Both the position numbers and the translations under genes were made by a program. A stretch of 64,000 nt of DNA from an uncultured Oscillospiraceae bacterium (GTDB taxonomy: Bacteria; Bacillota; Clostridia; Oscillospirales; Ruminococcaceae): contig CAKSEC010000006.1 in the NCBI GenBank assembly GCA_934446355.1, positions 1-64,000 of the forward strand. The letters run 5' to 3'. The notes beneath the pieces are model-generated. The model had not been told where the DNA came from and did not search any database. It worked only from the letters and a program-made list of their open reading frames with translations. Shown piece after piece: positions 15,531 through 24,071 of this stretch. Within the stretch, counting starts at the first letter, position 1. The number at the start of each line of letters is the position of its first letter.

Positions 15531-18419
15531 TTATCTCTGCTGCAGCTTTCGCTCAGCCCATTCCTGCTTAGTCATAAGCACCTGACGGGGTTTGCTGCCC
15601 TCAAGCGGGCCGACTATCCCCATTTCCTCCATGATATCGACCAGTCTTGCCGCACGCCCATAGCCAAGCTTCAGACGGCGCTGTAATGACGAAGTGCTGC
15701 ACGCGCCCGCTTCCACAACGAAGTCTATCGCTTCCTCCAGACGTTCGTCACTGGTGTCTATCTCGCTGCTGTCAGAACTACGGCTCTCCTGACCCTGCTC
15801 GACCATCTCGGTCTGGCGTTCGATCTCCTCGATGACAAGCTGGTCGTATTCAGCCTTAAAGGTCTGCTTGATGAACTCAACGACCCGCTCGACCTCTTTA
15901 TCAGACACGAAGCAGCCCTGAACACGCACCGGCTTCGGCAGTCCGACCGGCATATACAGCATATCGCCGTTGCCGAGCAGCTTTTCCGCACCGCCTGCAT
16001 CAAGAATAACACGGCTGTCCATCTGAGAAGCCACCATCAGTGCTATACGGCTTGGTATATTCGCCTTGATAAGTCCGGTGACAACATTGACTGTCGGACG
16101 CTGAGTTGCGATAACAAGGTGCATTCCGGCGGCTCTTGCCATCTGCGCAAGGCGCACGATGCTGTCCTCGACGTCTTTCGGGGACGCCATCATCAGGTCG
16201 GCAAGCTCGTCAATGAATATCACGATATGTGACATCTTGGTAAGTCCGCTTTCAGGGTCGGAAGCAAGTTCATTGAAGCCGCCGAAATCACGGACATTGT
16301 TCTCCGAGAACATTCTGTAGCGGTTCAGCATTTCGTTGACCGCCCATGCAAGCGCGCCCGCCGCCTTTTTCGGGTCGGTGACTACCGGAATCAGCAGGTG
16401 CGGAATGCCGTTGTACATCATGAACTCGACCTTTTTCGGGTCTATCATGATAAGGCGCACGTCCTGAGGCGTGGATTTCATCAGAATGCTCATGATGATA
16501 GAATTAACGCACACCGACTTACCTGAACCGGTAGTACCTGCAATCAGCAGGTGCGGCATTTTTGCGATATTGCAGGTCACCATTGCGCCGCTGATGTCCT
16601 TGCCGAGCACTGTATCAAGCTTCTTGTCAAAGCTTTGCTTAAACTCCTTGGTATCCACAAGTTCGCGGAAAAATACCGTATCACGTGCCTTATTCGGCAC
16701 CTCGATACCGACCGCCGATTTGTTCGGGATAGGCGCTTCGATACGCACTCCCGCCGAAGCGAGATTCAGTGCGATGTCGTCCACAAGTCCGGTTATCTTG
16801 GATATCTTCACGCCGGGCGCAGGCTGAAGTTCATACCGTGTGACTGACGGCCCTCTGCTTACGCCGACAAGCTTTGTCTGCACGCCGAAACTCTGCAGCG
16901 CCTCGACCAGCTTTTTGGAATTACGGTCTATCTCGCTGTCAATGTCAGCCTGCGTAAGCTTCTTTTCGACAGGATTCAGCAGGTTCACCGGCGGCAGCGT
17001 ATACACATCGCTGAACTTAAGCTGCTCCGGCGCAGGCTTATTTACCGGCATGGGTGTCTGAGTCTGCTGCGGCTGCTGTACGCTTTGCTGAGGCTTCGGC
17101 TGTTCTGCGGGCGCAGGCTGCGCCTTAGCATTATCCTCCTGTTCTGCCGAGGTGATGTCCTCGTCGTCGATATCAAAAGGCAATTCGCCCTCGTCAGAGG
17201 TCGTCAGTGCGCTTTCGGGAAGTTCCTCGACCTTCTTTAGCTGTACCGGCTCAGGGTTGTCCTCCTTGAACCTGTGTATTGCGTCAAGGATAGGAACAAG
17301 TTCTGCGTTCTCGTCCTCCAGCGGGTCTTTCTCGCTTTTCTCGGCTTCTTCAAGAATGACGCGGTTCTTCTCCATGATGTAATTCTTGACCTCAGCCATG
17401 TAGTCCATGCCGTCCTCGTGCTGCTCCTCTAAGATACGTTCCTGCTCAGCGTCAGCTTCGTCAGCTTCGACGGGCTTAGGTTCGGCTTCATTCGTAAGCT
17501 GCGCAGCAGTTTCCGGCTGAATTTCTGGCTGCTCAGGAGCAGACTTCGACTGGGCGTCGTCGTCCACGCTGAAAACCGCTCTTTTAAGCTCCGCAACGGT
17601 GCGCTTGTCCTCCTGCTCGGCGTCTATTTCCGCCTGAATGCGTTCGAGTTCCTCTTGTTTCAGCGCAAAATCTTCGGCGGCTATGCGGTTTTCTTCCTTG
17701 ACACGGCGGTGATGTTCGACCGTCTTATCTTTGGCATTCTTTATGGGCTTAGAAACACGCTTGGTGAAATCCGCAACAGTGATACCAGTGAACAGAAGCA
17801 CGCACACCAGAATAATGAGAATTATCAGAATAGTTGCGCCGAGCCGCCCCAGAAGCAGCAGAAGCGCTCCGATGAACAGCGCAAATACTCCGCCGCCCCT
17901 GAACATCTTTCCCTGCGTGTACAGATTGCCTATCACGCTGAAAAGGTCGTCGCCGGGCGCTTCACCAACAAAGAATATCTGCACGGCTGCACACAGCAGC
18001 AATATTCCCGCAGCGCACCTGACCACCGTGCCGGCAAGCTTTTTGGGTTCGTCGGAAAGCGATATATGTATCGCAATATAAATAAGGATAGGACCAACGA
18101 CAAACGCTGAGTATCCGAATAATCCGTGCATTATGTCGAAAAGCCCCCGCCAGCCCTCTCCCTCGCCTGCGGGTATAACTGCGGCGGCGGTAAGGAAAAT
18201 CCCGACAGCAAACAGAATAACAGACGTCACGTGTCTGCGGCGTTTGCTGCGCTTTATTGCTTCCTCACGCTGACGCTGAAGCTGCTCCTCCAGAGCCTTG
18301 CGGGATTTACTGGAGCGTCCGGTGCCTCCGGAGCGTCCGGTGCCTCCGGAGCGTCCGGTGCTTACCGGATTTCCCGCCGCACCAGCGGAGCGTGTTGTTC
18401 TTGATTTATTCTCAGCCAT
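15531..18419 (-). CDS. ftsK: DNA translocase FtsK/SpoIIIE
   Basis: The protein has 962 residues and pumps DNA through the septum during division and sporulation. A basic N-terminal tail with GGTGRS repeats precedes four hydrophobic membrane segments (about residues 63-210). A long acidic, proline/glutamine-rich linker runs to about 470. The motor has Walker A GTTGSGKS and Walker B HIVIFIDELADLMM, plus the TQRPTVNVVTGLIKANIP segment. The last 65 residues form the winged-helix gamma domain that reads orientation sequences (SSLQRRLKLGYGRAARLVDIMEE). The length is slightly above the usual 750-880 because of the linker. The start ATG 18419 follows AAGGAAG. It is 16 bases upstream of the radical SAM gene. 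Confidence 0.95.
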   Translation of the reverse strand: MAENKSRTTRSAGAAGNPVSTGRSGGTGRSGGTGRSSKSRKALEEQLQRQREEAIKRSKRRRHVTSVILFAVGIFLTAAAVIPAGEGEGWRGLFDIMHGLFGYSAFVVGPILIYIAIHISLSDEPKKLAGTVVRCAAGILLLCAAVQIFFVGEAPGDDLFSVIGNLYTQGKMFRGGGVFALFIGALLLLLGRLGATILIILIILVCVLLFTGITVADFTKRVSKPIKNAKDKTVEHHRRVKEENRIAAEDFALKQEELERIQAEIDAEQEDKRTVAELKRAVFSVDDDAQSKSAPEQPEIQPETAAQLTNEAEPKPVEADEADAEQERILEEQHEDGMDYMAEVKNYIMEKNRVILEEAEKSEKDPLEDENAELVPILDAIHRFKEDNPEPVQLKKVEELPESALTTSDEGELPFDIDDEDITSAEQEDNAKAQPAPAEQPKPQQSVQQPQQTQTPMPVNKPAPEQLKFSDVYTLPPVNLLNPVEKKLTQADIDSEIDRNSKKLVEALQSFGVQTKLVGVSRGPSVTRYELQPAPGVKISKITGLVDDIALNLASAGVRIEAPIPNKSAVGIEVPNKARDTVFFRELVDTKEFKQSFDKKLDTVLGKDISGAMVTCNIAKMPHLLIAGTTGSGKSVCVNSIIMSILMKSTPQDVRLIMIDPKKVEFMMYNGIPHLLIPVVTDPKKAAGALAWAVNEMLNRYRMFSENNVRDFGGFNELASDPESGLTKMSHIVIFIDELADLMMASPKDVEDSIVRLAQMARAAGMHLVIATQRPTVNVVTGLIKANIPSRIALMVASQMDSRVILDAGGAEKLLGNGDMLYMPVGLPKPVRVQGCFVSDKEVERVVEFIKQTFKAEYDQLVIEEIERQTEMVEQGQESRSSDSSEIDTSDERLEEAIDFVVEAGACSTSSLQRRLKLGYGRAARLVDIMEEMGIVGPLEGSKPRQVLMTKQEWAERKLQQR
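18312..18365. repeat. 18-bp tandem repeat in the ftsK N-terminus
   Basis: About three copies of an 18-base unit (GGAGCGTCCGGTGCCTCC on the + strand) encode GGTGRS repeats in the basic tail of FtsK. The copies are nearly identical, so the number may vary between strains. Confidence 0.8.
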
Positions 18420-18446
18420 GTGCTACGACTTCCTTTATCTGTTTAT

Positions 18447-19319
18447 TCAGCCTGCGATAAGCGCCGCAAGGCTGTTCCCCGTGATGTGCTCCCAAAGTCC
18501 TGCGATAACGCACGCAATACCGAGTATCGCAGTGTAAATGCCGAAAATCTTATATCTGTCCTTTCTGACAAGCCAGCTTACCAGCTTAATGGAAAGAATA
18601 CCGACAACTGCTGCGATAACGAAGCCTATGCCAAGATTCACCCAGTCAAGTTCCATGTCAGAGTGCAGTGCGTCGCCAAGTTCCAGCAGGCTTCCGCCAA
18701 GTATCGCAGGTATGCCGAGTATGAACGCAAATGTGACTGCAGTCTGCTTTTCAAGACCGCTGAGAAGCCCTCCCGCCGTGGTAGAGCCGCTCCGTGATAC
18801 TCCTGGAAACAGCGCAACGACCTGAAACAGTCCGACTGTAACTGCGTCCTTGACCGTCATGTCCTCCGCCTTGCGTGTGCCATGACCGAATTTGTCAGAC
18901 AGGAAAAGCAGCATTGCCGTGAACATGAACGCAACGCCCTCAAATACGATATCCCCGTCGCCCTGCCTGCCGGTGAAGAATCCCTCGAAGAAGTAGAACG
19001 GCACAAGTATCACCGTAGCAATGATCACCATAAACATCATTCGGCGGTTACCATTCATGTTCTTCCATGAAAACTTTCCGGTGAATATATCACGTATCGT
19101 CAGGAAAAACTCTTTTATCATTCCCCAGATAGTGCCCCAGAATGCAATGAACACTGCGGCAAGAGTACCTAAATGCAGCACCAGCGAAAGCACTAGCGCA
19201 GCCTCTCCGTCAACTCCTGTCACGTGCTGGACTACCGAAAGGTGACCTGAACTTGACACCGGAAGGAACTCGGTCAGTCCCTGAATTATCGCCTGAATTA
19301 TTACTGAAACTATGTCCAT
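18447..19319 (-). CDS. uppP: Undecaprenyl-diphosphatase UppP
   Basis: The protein has 290 residues and recycles the lipid carrier of peptidoglycan synthesis by removing a phosphate from undecaprenyl diphosphate at the membrane. Both signature regions are intact: QGLTEFLPVSSSGHLSV near the N-terminus and PGVSRSGSTTAGGLLSG in the second half. Multiple membrane segments cover the rest. It is somewhat longer than the usual 265-275 residues because of a hydrophilic loop around residues 90-110. The start ATG 19319 follows GGGGATAAAT. It is 27 bases upstream of ftsK and 47 bases downstream of the Clp-type gene. Confidence 0.95.
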   Translation of the reverse strand: MDIVSVIIQAIIQGLTEFLPVSSSGHLSVVQHVTGVDGEAALVLSLVLHLGTLAAVFIAFWGTIWGMIKEFFLTIRDIFTGKFSWKNMNGNRRMMFMVIIATVILVPFYFFEGFFTGRQGDGDIVFEGVAFMFTAMLLFLSDKFGHGTRKAEDMTVKDAVTVGLFQVVALFPGVSRSGSTTAGGLLSGLEKQTAVTFAFILGIPAILGGSLLELGDALHSDMELDWVNLGIGFVIAAVVGILSIKLVSWLVRKDRYKIFGIYTAILGIACVIAGLWEHITGNSLAALIAG

Positions 19320-19366
19320 ATTTATCCCCTTATGTAATTATATGTACCCGCCCGCAGGCGGTTTAC

Positions 19367-20245
19367 TTATCTCTCTCCGTGCCAGTCAGATGAATTTAGA
19401 GTGCCTGCCCTGCTCTGTGGGTCATATGCCGAAGCCTTTAGCTGGACTGTACGCTTGGTCGTCGTGCGCTCAGAGGTCTTGGGCTTATCCGACTTTGCCG
19501 TGCCGCTCTTGGCTGATTTAGCCGTGGAACGCTTCTTGCCCTTTGCGGCAGGCTTCCCGTTCTTCTTTTCAATGAGCGAGTAAAGGCACTGAACTGCGTC
19601 TGCGATACCGCCCAGATGGTCGATAAGCCCCTCTTTCACGGCGGCTTCTCCCTCAAGAACAGTACCGATATCCATTACCAGTTCGTCCTTTTCCATCATC
19701 AGTTCGTGGAAACGCTCTGCGCTCATGCGGCTGTTTGTCGTCACGAACCGTGTGATACGCTCCTGCATTTTCTCGAACCAACTCATGGTCTGCGGTACGC
19801 CAAGCACCATGCCGTTCGTGCGCACAGGGTGTATCGTCATTGTGGCGGACGGCACGATAAAGCTTACATCAGCGCTCACCGCAAGCGGAACGCCGATAGA
19901 ATGCCCCCCGCCGACCACTATTGATACGGTAGGCTTAGACATTCCCGCGATTATCTCGGCTATTGCAAGACCCGCTTCGACATCTCCGCCAACGGTGTTC
20001 AGTATCACCAGAAGCCCCTCGACGGTGGTGTCCTGCTCGATAAGCGCCAGCGCAGGTATCATGTGCTCGTATTTCGTGGTCTTGTTCTGGGGCGGCAGGA
20101 TATAGTGCCCCTCTATCTGACCGATTATCGACAGGCAGTGAATATTGTGCGGAGCGTTTCCCGCAGCGGTTATGCCTGTGTCGATTATCTGCTGATTCTG
20201 CTCCTCGGTGAACGGGGCTTCGTTTGTGTTGTTATCTTCGCTCAT
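19367..20245 (-). CDS. tepA: Clp-type serine protease, TepA-like
   Basis: The protein has 292 residues. The ClpP/crotonase core carries GGGHSIGVPLAVSA with the nucleophile serine, MTIHPVRTNG with the likely catalytic histidine, and LLVILNTVGGDVEAGLAIAEII. This matches the ClpP-like TepA family, whose B. subtilis member is linked to spore outgrowth and SASP degradation. The C-terminal 60 residues are an extra lysine/serine/threonine-rich tail. The start ATG 20245 follows AGGAGG; the longer frame to 20335 lacks a ribosome site. The ribosome site sits in an 11-bp hairpin (20257-20292), suggesting translational control. It has its own promoter (20380-20408). Confidence 0.85.
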   Translation of the reverse strand: MSEDNNTNEAPFTEEQNQQIIDTGITAAGNAPHNIHCLSIIGQIEGHYILPPQNKTTKYEHMIPALALIEQDTTVEGLLVILNTVGGDVEAGLAIAEIIAGMSKPTVSIVVGGGHSIGVPLAVSADVSFIVPSATMTIHPVRTNGMVLGVPQTMSWFEKMQERITRFVTTNSRMSAERFHELMMEKDELVMDIGTVLEGEAAVKEGLIDHLGGIADAVQCLYSLIEKKNGKPAAKGKKRSTAKSAKSGTAKSDKPKTSERTTTKRTVQLKASAYDPQSRAGTLNSSDWHGER

Positions 20246-20256
20246 ATTATGGTATC

Positions 20257-20292
20257 CTCCTGAAATATGTTTTATATATAGTATTTCAGGAG
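20257..20292 (-). promoter_or_regulatory. Hairpin hiding the tepA ribosome binding site
   Basis: CTCCTGAAATA (20292-20282 on the minus strand) pairs perfectly over 11 bases with TATTTCAGGAG (20267-20257), with a 14-base AT-rich loop. The AGGAG of the Shine-Dalgarno sequence is in the 3' arm. Melting or protein binding would be needed to expose it. Confidence 0.65.
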
Positions 20293-20379
20293 CGGCAGGA
20301 AATATGCAGACTTTTCCGCTGTTGCAGCGCCGCATATAATATTGAAGCGAAAATTATTGTTTTTTGAGCGTATATATTT

Positions 20380-20408
20380 ATTATACCACACTCCTTAAAA
20401 TAAATCAA
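20380..20408 (-). promoter_or_regulatory. Sigma-A promoter for tepA
   Basis: On the minus strand TTGATT (20408-20403), 17 bases, TATAAT (20385-20380). The predicted start near 20373 gives a leader of about 128 bases that includes the hairpin at 20257-20292. Confidence 0.7.
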
Positions 20409-20459
20409 ATGCTTTTTTTGAATTTATCTGCAAGTCCTGATTTTTTTGTACAACTTATC

Positions 20460-20486
20460 ATATAGCCTGCCAAACAAGCATATATT
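20460..20486 (+). promoter_or_regulatory. Candidate sigma-E promoter for sipL-spoIVA
   Basis: ATA at 20460-20462 and CATATATT at 20479-20486 are spaced by 16 bases, matching the loose sigma-E pattern (ATA and CATAnnnT, 16-18 apart). B. subtilis spoIVA is known to be sigma-E controlled, which makes this reading sensible. No good sigma-A promoter was seen on this strand. Confidence 0.4.
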
Positions 20487-20526
20487 GCTGATGAAAAGCA
20501 ATATCACACCCGTGAAGGAGGATACA

Positions 20527-22074
20527 ATGGAAGAATTAAACAGACAGACGGACGCTGTATTCATGAATGAAACGCTGTTCGACGGTCAGACAGAACAGGG
20601 CGTAGAACTTGACTATGTCCTGCCGGATTATTATCCGGAAATATTCAAGATACTTAAGTGCTGCCTTTCGCCGAGAGTCACCTCTGCGGCAGTTCAGGGA
20701 AGCAAGCTGATGCTCGACGGGGTAGTTCTGATAAAGGTGCTCTACCTTGAGGAAAACAGCACGGCTCTGCACTGCGTCGAGCAGCGCTACACATGGTCAA
20801 AGACCGTGGATATCCCGTCAAAGAACGCAGCGCTGTGCGGCGAGCCGGTGATAACAGTCACACCGCGCACCGATTACTGCAACTGCCGTGCCGTCAGCAG
20901 CCGCAGGATAGACGTAAGGGGCGCAGTAAGCTGCAAGATAAACATCACCTGCACGTCGAAGTTCCCGCTGCCCGCCGTTCCGTCAGAAATGCAGGTGCTG
21001 CGGCGTGAGGTCGAATGCCCTGCGCAGCCGATATTCACCAGCCGTCAGGTCGCAGTGCGCGAGGAGATAGAAACAGGCGCGTCCGGCGTGGAATACATAC
21101 TCAGCTGCGACGCACGCCCACGTATCGACGATGTGCGCCTTATCGCAAACAAGGCGGTCGTAAAGGGCACGGTGACCATTTGTGCGCTTTACGGGGTGCA
21201 TAACAGCGAGCATTCCGGCTGCGACGAACTTGAAAAAATGACCGCAGATATTCCCATCAGTCAGATAATAGATATGCCGGGACTGACCGATCAGCACACC
21301 TGCACGCCTGTATTTATCGTCAGAAGCTGCGACCTTATCCCACGGTCAGACAGCGGCGTTATTTCCTGCGAGATACTGCTTGAATGCCGCTGCACTGCGA
21401 CCCGCACTCAGACGGCAGCCATTCCCTGCGACGCCTACTCCCCCGCTTTTGAATATGAGATAACCGCTGCGCCCCTGCGTATTCCGGTGAATCTTCGCAA
21501 AGCCGACGGTCAGATGACTGTAAAATCTGCGATGTCATGCGATTCTGGCGAGATAGATTCAGTATGGGACTGCAGAAGCGAACTGTACAATGTCATGTGC
21601 CGTCCTGACGGGGAAAACGGGATACTTGTCACCGGTCAACTCTGCATTCAGGCAATAGGCAGGTGCTCAGGCGGGGTGCCTTTTGTTGCGGAGAAGCAGG
21701 AAGCGTTCGAGCAGCAGATACCTGCAGCGAATGTGACCGCCGATACCTCGGTATCCTGCAGAATGTCAGTAACGGACACAGGTTTCTCTATTCGCCCGGA
21801 CGGAACGCTTGACGTGACTGTGCAGGCTGAATTTGCAGGCGAACTTTCAGACACCTGCCAGATGACCGCACTCAGCGGCGCATTGCTGCATGAGGATAAG
21901 CCACGTGAAAGAGATAATGAATTTGCGCTGAGGATATGCTACACAAGCGGCTCGGAAAGCTGCTGGGATATCGCCAAGCGTTACAATACAACCGTAGAAG
22001 CCATTATGGAGGAAAACGGTATCGACGACCGAAACGGAATGCTGTCCGGAATGGTCATGATACCAATGGTCTGA
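20527..22074 (+). CDS. sipL: DUF3794 (SPOCS) and LysM protein, SipL-like
   Basis: The protein has 515 residues. The start ATG 20527 follows AAGGAGG; the frame upstream to 20446 has no ribosome site. Repeated SPOCS/DUF3794 beta domains fill the first 460 residues (QGVELDYVLPDYYPEIFKILK opens the first). The last 50 residues form a LysM domain (SCWDIAKRYNTTVEAIMEENGI). This is the domain set of SipL, known in Clostridioides difficile to bind the ATPase SpoIVA through its LysM domain during spore coat assembly around the forespore. SpoIVA is the next gene, 13 bases away, which strongly supports the assignment. Confidence 0.85.
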   Translation: MEELNRQTDAVFMNETLFDGQTEQGVELDYVLPDYYPEIFKILKCCLSPRVTSAAVQGSKLMLDGVVLIKVLYLEENSTALHCVEQRYTWSKTVDIPSKNAALCGEPVITVTPRTDYCNCRAVSSRRIDVRGAVSCKINITCTSKFPLPAVPSEMQVLRREVECPAQPIFTSRQVAVREEIETGASGVEYILSCDARPRIDDVRLIANKAVVKGTVTICALYGVHNSEHSGCDELEKMTADIPISQIIDMPGLTDQHTCTPVFIVRSCDLIPRSDSGVISCEILLECRCTATRTQTAAIPCDAYSPAFEYEITAAPLRIPVNLRKADGQMTVKSAMSCDSGEIDSVWDCRSELYNVMCRPDGENGILVTGQLCIQAIGRCSGGVPFVAEKQEAFEQQIPAANVTADTSVSCRMSVTDTGFSIRPDGTLDVTVQAEFAGELSDTCQMTALSGALLHEDKPRERDNEFALRICYTSGSESCWDIAKRYNTTVEAIMEENGIDDRNGMLSGMVMIPMV

Positions 22075-22087
22075 GGAGCGTGAACAC

Positions 22088-23569
22088 TTGAACATGAACA
22101 GATCCATTTATTCAGATATAGCCAGACGTACTGACGGAAATATCTATCTTGGTATCGTCGGTCCGGTCAGATCCGGAAAATCCACATTCATCACACGTCT
22201 GATGAACACACTCGTTATCCCGAACATAAACGATGATTTCCAGCGTGAGCGTGCCAACGACGAACTTCCGCAGTCCTCAGCCGGAAAAACCATCATGACC
22301 ACCGAGCCGAAATTCGTGCCCGAAAAGGCGGTCAGCATTACGCTTGACGACGGCGTTAAAATGAACGTCCGCCTTATCGACTGCGTTGGATATATCGTAC
22401 CAAGCGCGATAGGCTACATCGAAAACGAAGCGCCACGAATGGTCATGACGCCGTGGTTTGAGGAGGAGATACCGTTCAACATGGCGGCAGAGGTCGGCAC
22501 ACGCAAGGTGATAACCGAGCATTCCACCATAGGTATCGTTGTGACGACTGACGGCAGCATTACGGATATCCCTCGTGAGGAATATCAGGCGGCTGAGGAG
22601 CGTATCATTTCCGAACTGAACGAGATAAACAAGCCGTTTGTAGTACTGCTGAACTGCCAGAACCCCGATTCTCCGGAAAGCGCAAAGCTTGCCGCTGATA
22701 TGGAGGAGAAATACTCTGCGCCGGTCATGGCTGTGAATTGCCTTGACATCACGGAGGAGCAGATAAAGGAACTTCTTGGAAAGGTACTGCTGCAGTTCCC
22801 AGTAAGCGAGATAAAGGTCAGAATACCCAAATGGGTGACTGCGCTTGACAAGGAGCACTGGCTGAGAAAAGAGCTTTTCTCCTGCATACGTGACGCCGCC
22901 GCAAACGTGACAGGTATCAGCGGAATAAAGGGCTGTGCAGACGAGATTTCCTGCTGCGAATATACAAACCGTGTTACGCAGGAGGACATCGACCTCGGAA
23001 CAGGTTCAGGCGTGATAGACATTGCGCTGAAAAACGACCTGTTCTATCAGATACTCGGCGAAACCACCGGACTGGAACTCCACGACGAGAGCGATCTCAT
23101 GCCCTGCATGATAGAACTTGCCGCCATCAGGAACAAATACGAACGGGTGCGCGGCGCACTTGAGGAGGTCGAAGCCACCGGCTACGGCATAGTGCTGCCC
23201 ACAATGGACGAACTCCGGCTTGAAGAACCTAAGATAATCAAGCAGGGCGGAAAATACGGAGTGCGACTGAAAGCAAGCGCACCGTCCATTCATATGATGT
23301 CGGCGGATATAACCACCGAGATAAACCCGATAGTCGGCAGCGAAAAGCAGTCCGAAGAACTGATCGCATACCTGCTGACAGACTTCGAGGAAAATCCCAA
23401 GAAGATATGGGAGAGCAATATTTTCGGCAAGTCGCTTCACGAACTGGTCAACGAGGGTCTGCACAACAAGCTGTACAGAATGCCCGCCGACGCACGCATG
23501 AAGCTGCAGGAAACTATCCAGAGGATAATCAACGAGGGCTGCGGTGGGCTTATCTGCATTATTCTGTAA
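22088..23569 (+). CDS. spoIVA: Stage IV sporulation protein A (spore coat ATPase)
   Basis: The protein has 493 residues, the usual length. SpoIVA polymerises with ATP on the outer forespore surface and forms the coat base layer. The P-loop is GIVGPVRSGKSTFITR at the N-terminus. The other family signatures are IYSDIARRTDGNIYLG at the start and LIDCVGY for the Walker B/G3 region; the C-terminus ends INEGCGGLICIIL. I use TTG 22088 because GAGGAG (22073-22078) is 9 bases away; ATG 22094, two codons later, is the alternative. It follows the SipL-like gene in a two-gene unit and is ended by a strong terminator. Confidence 0.96.
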   Translation: MNMNRSIYSDIARRTDGNIYLGIVGPVRSGKSTFITRLMNTLVIPNINDDFQRERANDELPQSSAGKTIMTTEPKFVPEKAVSITLDDGVKMNVRLIDCVGYIVPSAIGYIENEAPRMVMTPWFEEEIPFNMAAEVGTRKVITEHSTIGIVVTTDGSITDIPREEYQAAEERIISELNEINKPFVVLLNCQNPDSPESAKLAADMEEKYSAPVMAVNCLDITEEQIKELLGKVLLQFPVSEIKVRIPKWVTALDKEHWLRKELFSCIRDAAANVTGISGIKGCADEISCCEYTNRVTQEDIDLGTGSGVIDIALKNDLFYQILGETTGLELHDESDLMPCMIELAAIRNKYERVRGALEEVEATGYGIVLPTMDELRLEEPKIIKQGGKYGVRLKASAPSIHMMSADITTEINPIVGSEKQSEELIAYLLTDFEENPKKIWESNIFGKSLHELVNEGLHNKLYRMPADARMKLQETIQRIINEGCGGLICIIL

Positions 23570-23573
23570 TATA

Positions 23574-23605
23574 AAAATCGGGCGGAAGTTGTTCTGCCCG
23601 ATTTT
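23574..23605. terminator. Bidirectional terminator between spoIVA and the convergent operon
   Basis: AAAATCGGGC (23574-23583) pairs with GCCCGATTTT (23596-23605). The symmetric A and T runs serve both spoIVA on the + strand and the gene ending at 23610 on the - strand. Confidence 0.85.
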
Positions 23606-23609
23606 AGCG

Positions 23610-24071
23610 TTATTCTGATATCATATCGGCGTTCACGAGGTACTCCTCCAGCATATCCGCCGCATACCTGCACAATTCAGGACAGGGACGCTTCTTATAG
23701 TACTCCCCCGTCCGCTGCTCCGGCACAGGCGAACCCTCCGGCTTTGCAAGACCGAGAAGCTCCCTGCAGATAAGGCTTCCGTTATCGGAAGTGAACTGCG
23801 CCGCAAGCTGCTGTATTCTGGAATAGAGTTCCGTCTTAGCCTTGGCTGCCTTGGGGTCGGAATAGCCGTAAAGTACGTTCAGCACCATGACCACGCCCGA
23901 AAAAGTACCGCAGACCTCACGCAGCCTGCCGATACCCCCGCCGAAGCCGGAAGCCAGCTTCACGACCGTGTCGAAATCCATGCCCATCACGTCGGCGAAT
24001 GCGCCCGCAACGGACTGTGTGCAATTGTAGCCGCTCATGAACAGCTCATACGCTCTGTCGCCCCTGCTCAT
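23610..24071 (-). CDS. C_GCAxxG_C_C family redox-like protein
   Basis: The protein has 153 residues. Visible cysteines are in GYNCTQSV, LREVCGTFSG, SLICRELLG and RPCPELC, and the glycine-rich segment SGFGGGIGR is present, matching the C_GCAxxG_C_C family (usual motif NCAQ, here NCTQ; and GxCGAxxG-type region). These small proteins are thought to bind a metal or act in redox chemistry, but the function is not proven. The start ATG 24071 overlaps the stop of mrp (ATGA) and has GGAGGAG 8 bases upstream, so it is translationally coupled. A TTG two codons earlier is possible but poorer. Confidence 0.85.
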   Translation of the reverse strand: MSRGDRAYELFMSGYNCTQSVAGAFADVMGMDFDTVVKLASGFGGGIGRLREVCGTFSGVVMVLNVLYGYSDPKAAKAKTELYSRIQQLAAQFTSDNGSLICRELLGLAKPEGSPVPEQRTGEYYKKRPCPELCRYAADMLEEYLVNADMISE

